Assembly (NCBI GenBank): GCA_046483725.1
Contig: JAWOCQ010000046.1
Span: 1 to 10,332, forward strand
Length of the DNA: 10,332 nt
Origin: T3SED10-47 sp046483725
GTDB taxonomy: Bacteria > Bipolaricaulota > Bipolaricaulia > Bipolaricaulales > Bipolaricaulaceae
Reading direction: 5' to 3'
Shown: positions 6,362-10,332 of the stretch, one piece after another
How positions within the stretch are numbered: position 1 is the first letter of the stretch
Layout of the letters: every line of letters begins with the position of its first letter
Program-made: the position numbers and the translations under genes
Notes under the pieces: model-generated
Told to the model about the DNA's origin: nothing
The model's input: only the letters and a program-made list of their open reading frames with translations
The model's database searches: none

Positions 6362-7324
6362 TTGAGCAAGCTCTTTGCCGTGGGGGACAGATACGCTCGG
6401 CTGGTTCTGCGTCCTGAGGAGTGGGAGAGCCTGCCGGCTGATTGGGAGGCCATATTCGGCCGGTCCGCACCTTTGGCGGTGGAGGTGGGATTCGGAAACG
6501 GGGAGTTTCTGGCCCAGGTGGCGGCGGAGCATCCTCACTGGAGCTTCATCGGGTTTGAGGTGACGTTGAAATGTGTGGAAAACGCGGCGCGCCGGATGGA
6601 GCAACGTGCGTTGGAGAACGTGCGCCTGATGAGGTTGGAGGGGCGGTTTGGTCTGCGGGAGCTGTTTGCGGAAGGCAGTGTGAATCAGGTATATGTGAAC
6701 TTCCCTTGCCCGTGGCCTAAGGCCCGTCATGCTCAGCGCAGGCTGTTTGGGCCGGAGTGCGTACATACATTGGCTGCGGTGTTACTGGTCGGGGGCGAGG
6801 TACGCCTGGTGACGGATGTACATTGGTATGCATGTGAAGCACGCGAGGCGCTTCAAGCTGACGGGATGTTTGCCGCGGTGGGACCTAGACGTGTGGTGGA
6901 CAACGGGCCGGCCACACGATATGAACGCAAGTGGCGCTTGGAGGGCCGCGAAATCTGGGAGCTGCGTGGGGAGTGTAGAGCAGCGCCAGCAATCCAGCGC
7001 ATTGCGGAGGGGGTTATGCCGCACGCAAGGGTGGAGCGGGAGGTTCCGTGGGCGGGCGTGAAGAGGCTGGCCGGTTGGACACAGACCTGGTCGGGGGGCG
7101 CGTTTGTCGTACGAGAGGTCTTTTACAGGGCTGACGAGCGGTCCGCTATCTTGCGCGTGTTCTCTACTGACGGTGACTTTCAGCAGCAATACTTTATGCT
7201 GCTTGCCCGGGCGCGGTACGGCATGCTGGTCAAGCTGGATGGGGCAACGCTTCCCTTCAGAACACCAGCGGTAAAGCGCTCGGTGGCTGACGTGGCCGCA
7301 GTATTACGGGAGGGGGGTACGTGA
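6362..7324 (+). CDS. trmB: tRNA (guanine-46-N7)-methyltransferase with C-terminal extension
   Basis: A 320-residue SAM-dependent enzyme that makes m7G46 in the tRNA variable loop. The SAM-binding motif is EVGFGNGEF (41-49). The family signature reads VNFPCPWPKARHAQRRL (112-128), normally FPDPWPKxRHxKRR. Asp152 and the C-terminal pair Thr185/Glu188 (ATRYER) are present, as are His123 and Arg127. The notable change is Cys116 (codon TGC at 6707-6709) where the family has an Asp reported as essential in E. coli and Aquifex TrmB. The usual domain ends near residue 205. A further ~115 residues follow, recalling the long C-terminal region known from thermophile TrmB proteins, where it stabilises the protein. 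The TTG start is preceded directly by an in-frame TAG, and GGGGTGAG lies eight bases upstream. The stop overlaps the next ATG (TGATG type). Confidence 0.9.
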   Translation: MSKLFAVGDRYARLVLRPEEWESLPADWEAIFGRSAPLAVEVGFGNGEFLAQVAAEHPHWSFIGFEVTLKCVENAARRMEQRALENVRLMRLEGRFGLRELFAEGSVNQVYVNFPCPWPKARHAQRRLFGPECVHTLAAVLLVGGEVRLVTDVHWYACEAREALQADGMFAAVGPRRVVDNGPATRYERKWRLEGREIWELRGECRAAPAIQRIAEGVMPHARVEREVPWAGVKRLAGWTQTWSGGAFVVREVFYRADERSAILRVFSTDGDFQQQYFMLLARARYGMLVKLDGATLPFRTPAVKRSVADVAAVLREGGT

Positions 7325-8154
7325 TGGCCAAGCGGTGGTTTTGGTTTTTGGGGATGCTGGTGTTACTCGGCGCGACAGCTTCGGCCCACGAGGTGGGCGC
7401 GCAGCTGCGCCTGGACGAGGGTGGCCCCTCGGCGACCGGGTGGGTGGCGCTAAGCCGGGAGTGGGCGGGTGTGGAATTCTCCGGGCGCGCGGAGGGTGAT
7501 CTGCTGTCTGTTGAGCTGCGTAGTTTATCGGGGACGGCGAGATTGCAGTGGGATTGGGTTTCGGCTCGGGCCAGTGTGACGGATTCGGCTGGCGGCCGTA
7601 CCCAGGTGGTCTCGCAGCTGGAGGCGGAATCCTCCATTCCCGTGGATTCAGTGGACCTCAACATCTACGGAGGCACGCAAGGCCGGATGTCGTGGACGAC
7701 CGTCGGTAGAAGCACTGCACTGGGGACGTGGGTGTCCCTGCGGGGCGAGGCATTGCCTTGGTGGGGTGAGGGTCGTGTAGATGTGGGATGGCCCTGGACG
7801 GCAGTTCGGTGGAGCTTGGCGGCGGGGCTGGAGCAGGCGTCCTGGATGCAAGTCCGTGTGGAGGGCTCTGAACTTTCGCTGGAGTCGGCGGGGCTTGAAC
7901 TGGGAGGAGAAAGCGGTCGTTGGTCTACCTCGGCGCACTTGACGGTTCTGCCGAGCGCGACTCAGGGGATCACGGTGCGCTGGGGCGATGACACATTTCG
8001 GATTCACACACGCCTTAGGCTGCGCAGTGGGGGAATGTGGAATGCTCAGGTAAGAGCCACCGGGCGAGCCGGCATGTGGAGTTGGGGAGCGTGGATTGAT
8101 CTGGCGCCTGTGGGTTGGCAGAGCACCTCAGTGGAAGTTCGTCTCCGCTTGTGA
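7324..8154 (+). CDS. Exported beta-strand-rich protein of unknown function
   Basis: I do not recognise this 276-residue protein. It starts with a clear Sec signal peptide: basic AKR, a hydrophobic core of about 13 residues, and a signal-peptidase-I site after Ala19-Ser20-Ala21. The mature part is almost entirely predicted beta strand, with alternating hydrophobic/polar residues, many Trp and Gly, very few Cys, and no long helix. Examples are RLQWDWVSARASV, TWVSLRGEAL and the closing STSVEVRLRL. This pattern fits a surface or extracellular beta-sandwich, or a small outer-membrane-type beta-barrel. The last residue is Leu rather than the Phe usual in barrel proteins. ATG 7324 overlaps the trmB stop (TGATG) and follows a GGAGGGGGG stretch; a GTG one codon earlier is equally possible. 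It appears to be the last gene of its operon. Confidence 0.75.
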   Translation: MAKRWFWFLGMLVLLGATASAHEVGAQLRLDEGGPSATGWVALSREWAGVEFSGRAEGDLLSVELRSLSGTARLQWDWVSARASVTDSAGGRTQVVSQLEAESSIPVDSVDLNIYGGTQGRMSWTTVGRSTALGTWVSLRGEALPWWGEGRVDVGWPWTAVRWSLAAGLEQASWMQVRVEGSELSLESAGLELGGESGRWSTSAHLTVLPSATQGITVRWGDDTFRIHTRLRLRSGGMWNAQVRATGRAGMWSWGAWIDLAPVGWQSTSVEVRLRL

Positions 8155-8467
8155 TGGAGTAGTGTTCGATGTTTCCGGCTGTGGGGTCATGGGGGAGCGG
8201 GCGAAATATTGTCGAGGCCTGTCACAACTCCTCTTACCTGTGGGAAAACTGTGAAGTATTTTGCGCCGGGATGTGATAAGCCTGAGTGCGAGCGTGCTCT
8301 GAATTGAGCGGTCATCTGTCCCGCGGCGAGAGGACGTGGGGCCAGCAGCTTCTCCCCAGGCACGGGGACAACTGAGCGTGGCCAGTGTAATGTGTGTTAC
8401 TTTCAGGCGGACGGGAGGGACATCTCTGGGTGCAATTAGGTACCATATAGGCTAGCACATGCTAGTC
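8155..8467. other. Intergenic region, no gene seen
   Basis: No convincing reading frame, tRNA or known riboswitch was recognised here on either strand. It holds the 3' end of the upstream operon, one imperfect stem-loop near 8340-8383 and, at its right end, AT-richer DNA with short repeats (GCTAG twice, 10 bp apart at 8451 and 8461; TATAGG twice, 30 bp apart at 8446 and 8476) leading into a promoter. Confidence 0.6.
8340..8383 (+). other. Imperfect stem-loop, possible structured RNA or attenuator
   Basis: Outer pairs GGCCA (8340-8344) with TGGCC (8379-8383) enclose an internal loop. CAG then pairs with CTG, TT with AA, and TCCCC (8353-8357) with GGGGA (8364-8368), around a six-base loop. No T-run follows, so it is not a standard terminator. 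It might be the 3' end structure of the upstream operon or part of an unrecognised leader. Confidence 0.35.
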
Positions 8468-8497
8468 TTGACTCCTATAGGAGTTTTATGCTATTAT
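8468..8497 (+). promoter_or_regulatory. Strong sigma-70-type promoter with extended -10
   Basis: TTGACT (8468-8473, 5 of 6 to consensus) and TATTAT (8492-8497, 5 of 6) are separated by 18 bases, with a TG one base upstream of the -10 (TGCTATTAT). Initiation near 8504-8506 would fall two to four bases before the ATG at 8508. The transcript would therefore be leaderless or nearly so. It is the best promoter I see in the window. Confidence 0.8.
8471..8484. promoter_or_regulatory. Perfect 14-bp palindrome in the promoter spacer, candidate operator
   Basis: ACTCCTATAGGAGT is a perfect inverted repeat, overlapping the last three bases of the -35 and filling most of the spacer. A dimeric repressor bound here would block RNA polymerase. 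A partial copy, TATAGG, lies 30 bp upstream at 8446, about three helical turns away. The binding protein is unknown. Confidence 0.5.
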
Positions 8498-8507
8498 TGT
8501 GTTAGCT

Positions 8508-9014
8508 ATGAGGTGCTGCGTACTGCTGGTAGAGTGGTCGGTGGAAGGGCGAGCGGCTTTCTCCCCGTATGCGCGTAGCATGCTGAGCTTGGAGCGCAGC
8601 TGGCAGGGTCTGTCCTACCCACAGGTCTCCTGGCACTCGCCTGCTCAGTATCTACGGTACGGCTGGATTCGGACCGAGGTGTCGGCGGGGCAAGGGGAGT
8701 TGTCGGTGCGGCTGCATCATCGCGTTCACCACGGATGGGATGTGGAACAGGTGGAGTTCCCAGAGGCGGTGACTTGGGACGAGGATAGCGGGCGGTGGAG
8801 GTTTGCCCGGTCGGAACTAGCTGTCGCCTCGCGAGTGGCCTTCGTGGCCCGCGGGCTTCGGGTGACTTGCTCGGATGGAGGCAGCTACACGGACCGTTAC
8901 CTTGAAGCGGAGCTCTTTCCAGGGATGGAAGTGGAGGCAACATGGGTAAGTGATGACCCGGCTGCCGAACACACGGCGCCCTTGTTGGAACTGGGTTGGA
9001 GCCTGTCAATCTGA
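8508..9014 (+). CDS. Unrecognised 168-residue protein, leaderless
   Basis: I cannot name this protein. Codon third positions are rich in G/C, as in its neighbours, which supports real coding. No clear signal peptide or membrane segment is seen, although the first eight residues (MRCCVLLV) are hydrophobic. The middle part (about 65-145) alternates strand-like segments around Trp-rich pieces such as HHGWDVEQVEFPEAVTWDEDSGRW, followed by a VAFVARGLRVTCSDGG stretch. That layout loosely recalls starch-binding-type modules (CBM25/53-like), in which a Trp-bearing strand precedes a hydrophobic strand and a polar loop. It is a guess, not an assignment. ATG 8508 is preferred over an in-frame GTG at 8499, because that GTG lies between the -10 box and the expected transcription start. 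It ends tail to tail with rsmA, overlapping by nine bases. Confidence 0.65.
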   Translation: MRCCVLLVEWSVEGRAAFSPYARSMLSLERSWQGLSYPQVSWHSPAQYLRYGWIRTEVSAGQGELSVRLHHRVHHGWDVEQVEFPEAVTWDEDSGRWRFARSELAVASRVAFVARGLRVTCSDGGSYTDRYLEAELFPGMEVEATWVSDDPAAEHTAPLLELGWSLSI

Positions 9015-9863
9015 GTGCAAGAGCCTCTGGGCAAGGGCGTCTACTTCCTCCACGGACAGCGCCTCGCCCCGGACGGAGGGGTGACGCCCCAGTACTGTCA
9101 ATGCCTGAGTCACGAGTTGCCGCGATGCCAGCTTTGACAACGCGTTGCAGGCTGTCTTGCGTCGTGCGCCGAACAACGCCTTCAACACCTGCTCGAAGGC
9201 TTCCGGTGATGACTGTATGCGGCTGCTGGAGAGTCGCCGGAGAGAAAGCAACACCGAGTTCACCTCTGGAGGAGGGTAGAATGCCGTACGTGGCACGCGC
9301 CGCAGAACCTGTAGATCGTAGTAGGCGCTCAGGTGTACTCCCAGCCGGGAGGCATGCGGTCCGGGGTCCTGCACCAACCGCTGTCCGACCTCTTGTTGCA
9401 CCATAAGTACCGCTCGACATACGGCCGTTCGCTCCCGGATCAGCTTGAGCAACACCTCGCTTGTGATCCCGTATGGGAGGTTTCCCGCTATCACAAGCTC
9501 CTGGCCTAGAACCGCAAGCTCCACGTGGCGGAAGTCCGCGCGCACCACCTCAACTGTTTCGCAGCTGCGAACGTGTTCTCGAAGGATGGGTATGAGCTGC
9601 TGGTCCTTCTCTACCGCCCACAGCCGGCCGGCGTGTGGCGCCAGGGCCAAGGTCAACGTTCCCACGCCGGCTCCCACCTCCACTACCGGCTCATGTCCCT
9701 CCAGGGTACACGCCTGGACCATCTTGCTGAGGATGTTCGCGTCGGCGAGGAAGTGCTGGCCCAAGGCTTGTGAGAGGCGGATGTCGTGCTCGGCCAGCAG
9801 GCGACGCAGGAACCGGGCAGAGGTAAGCTGGGGACCGGGCGGATCTCCGAGTGGCTGGTTCAT
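9006..9863 (-). CDS. rsmA: 16S rRNA dimethyladenosine transferase (RsmA/KsgA)
   Basis: A 285-residue SAM-dependent enzyme that dimethylates the two adjacent adenines in helix 45 of 16S rRNA (A1518/A1519 in E. coli numbering) during small-subunit assembly. Its loss gives kasugamycin resistance. Visible motifs are SQALGQHFLADANIL (31-45), the SAM site VEVGAGVGTLT (61-71), acidic AVEKDQQLIPIL (83-94), and the catalytic GNLPYGIT (127-134, NLPY type). The Phe/Pro-rich block RTAFYPPPEVNSVLL of the C-terminal part is also present. There is an extra ~15-residue Pro-rich N-terminus before the usual start of homology. The ATG overlaps the TGA of the upstream frame (ATGA) and has no visible ribosome site, suggesting coupling to upstream translation. 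Its 3' end overlaps the convergent gene by nine bases. Confidence 0.95.
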   Translation of the reverse strand: MNQPLGDPPGPQLTSARFLRRLLAEHDIRLSQALGQHFLADANILSKMVQACTLEGHEPVVEVGAGVGTLTLALAPHAGRLWAVEKDQQLIPILREHVRSCETVEVVRADFRHVELAVLGQELVIAGNLPYGITSEVLLKLIRERTAVCRAVLMVQQEVGQRLVQDPGPHASRLGVHLSAYYDLQVLRRVPRTAFYPPPEVNSVLLSLRRLSSSRIQSSPEAFEQVLKALFGARRKTACNALSKLASRQLVTQALTVLGRHPSVRGEALSVEEVDALAQRLLHSD

Positions 9864-10332
9864 GGGAAGTAGTCGGCTTTCAAGCTCGCAGGATCATCAC
9901 CTTGTCCAGGCTGCGTCGTGGGCGGCCTCGCACCTGTACCTTCTTGAGCGTGGCCTTCCTCGCATTGAGCGTTTCGTTTACTCCCACGAGTAGCCTCCTT
10001 CATCAGCCTGGCCAGGCACAGACTGGGATCATGGTGAAAGTCATTGTGGACGGGGCCCTCCCCTGAGACCACCCAACGGTGGGTGCAAAGAAGGCAGGCC
10101 ATGAGCTGACTATTGCAGCACTCCGCAGGGTAGAGGACAAGCCCGCGGCTGGTGCCGCTACGCCCGGCAAGAAACTCTGTCAACCGCTCCAAGGACATGA
10201 TGTCGGCCTGCACCTCGGGACGTTTGAAGGCCGATCGGCAATCGCCTACCCAAGCCACACCGGAGAAGCCCTGCTTTCGGGCCGCGGCTTCCTCACGCAG
10301 GACGGCGGCAAAGGCGTGACGCACTTTCAGCC
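9860..10332 (-). CDS. Unrecognised protein, 5' truncated by the window edge
   Basis: The frame is open from the right edge to a TGA that overlaps the rsmA start. It is the only minus-strand frame open across the first ~300 bases, and its codon third positions there are G/C-rich, so this part is probably coding. I recognise no family. Visible features are a WVGDCRSAFKRPEVQ stretch, an ADIMSLERLTEFLAG helix-like piece, CC and CLLC cysteine pairs, and HNDFHHDPS with clustered His and Asp. The last ~40 residues, after MKEATRG, have poorer codon bias and a low-complexity Gln/Gly/Pro composition. A competing 35-codon frame with a perfect ribosome site lies over the same bases. The conventional neighbours of ksgA in Bacillota (RNase M5, YabG, Veg) were considered and no match was seen. 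Confidence 0.5.
   Translation of the reverse strand, partial: LKVRHAFAAVLREEAAARKQGFSGVAWVGDCRSAFKRPEVQADIMSLERLTEFLAGRSGTSRGLVLYPAECCNSQLMACLLCTHRWVVSGEGPVHNDFHHDPSLCLARLMKEATRGSKRNAQCEEGHAQEGTGARPPTTQPGQGDDPASLKADYFP
9880..9987 (-). CDS. Possible small basic protein, 35 residues
   Basis: A GTG-started frame of 35 codons sits behind a perfect AAGGAGG (10000-9994) with a six-base gap, ending in TGA 16 bases before the rsmA ATG. The product is strongly basic (runs such as RKATLKK and RGRPRRS) and ends VMILRA. By hand count about 70% of its codons end in G or C, against about half for the overlapping longer frame in the same stretch, which favours this frame. It may be a tiny nucleic-acid- or ribosome-binding protein, a coupling leader for rsmA, or the true C-terminus of the upstream gene after a +1 shift. 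No family recognised. Confidence 0.45.
   Translation of the reverse strand: MGVNETLNARKATLKKVQVRGRPRRSLDKVMILRA
9994..10000 (-). promoter_or_regulatory. Perfect Shine-Dalgarno site upstream of rsmA
   Basis: AAGGAGG on the minus strand, six bases before GTG 9987. It is too far (over 130 bases) to serve rsmA directly, so it points to a small frame between the unknown gene and rsmA, or else it is an accident of coding sequence. Confidence 0.5.

Noticed and set aside
8216..8256. TCACA...TGTGA as a CRP-like operator
   Set aside because: The half-sites are 23 bases apart, not the six-base gap of a CRP site, and only five bases match.
8239..8280. Three DnaA-box-like words (TGTGGGAAA, TGTGAAGTA, TGTGATAAG)
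   Set aside because: None matches the TTATCCACA consensus at better than about seven of nine, there is no AT-rich unwinding region beside them, and no dnaA or dnaN is nearby.
8499..8507. GTG at 8499 as the start of the downstream gene
   Set aside because: It lies immediately after the -10 box and before the expected transcription start, so it would not be in the mRNA.
9445..9993. Plus-strand frame opposite rsmA
   Set aside because: It is antisense to intact rsmA motifs, Ser/Arg-rich, with no recognisable domain or ribosome site.

Overview
This is a GC-rich bacterial window (roughly 60% G+C by eye), densely packed with short or overlapping gene junctions. It uses many non-ATG starts: GTG for the Sua5, MutM and MscS genes and TTG for trmB. 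The gene content is mostly housekeeping, namely tRNA and rRNA modification, oxidative DNA repair, osmotic protection and hydrolases. No phage, transposon, CRISPR or rRNA/tRNA genes were seen. A DRG-type TGS GTPase, a full-length Sua5, a TrmB with a long C-terminal extension and strong AAGGAGG-type ribosome sites fit a GC-rich, possibly thermophilic lineage of the Bacillota or a deep-branching relative. I cannot place the organism more precisely from the sequence alone.

Layout. (1) 1-1359, plus strand: the C-terminus of a DRG/Obg-like GTPase (TGS domain), joined by an ATGA overlap to an M20 (YgeY-like) metallohydrolase. (2) 1289-2843, minus strand: Sua5-type threonylcarbamoyl-AMP synthase followed by a DJ-1/PfpI-family protein, tail to tail with the M20 gene and overlapping it by 71 bp. 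(3) 2903-8154, plus strand: a YtcJ-like amidohydrolase starting from an apparently leaderless promoter, then MutM, an MscS-family channel, TrmB and a secreted or surface beta-rich protein of unknown function. (4) 8155-8507: a gap of about 350 bp with an imperfect stem-loop and a near-consensus extended -10 promoter whose spacer is a perfect 14-bp palindrome. It drives, probably leaderlessly, an unrecognised 168-residue protein. (5) 9006-10332, minus strand: RsmA/KsgA, preceded by an unrecognised partial gene and a possible 35-codon ORF with the best Shine-Dalgarno site in the area.

How they work together. Sua5 (t6A37 in tRNA), TrmB (m7G46 in tRNA) and RsmA (m6,2A in 16S rRNA) are translation-fidelity enzymes. 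MutM removes oxidised purines, and DJ-1/PfpI proteins are often linked to damage or stress responses. MscS relieves hypo-osmotic pressure. The grouping looks like ordinary housekeeping operons. I see no clear new multi-gene system. The most notable points are a Cys replacing the catalytic-region Asp of TrmB, two apparently leaderless promoters (one with a palindromic operator candidate), a hidden small ORF with a perfect ribosome site, and a lineage-specific beta-rich exported protein.
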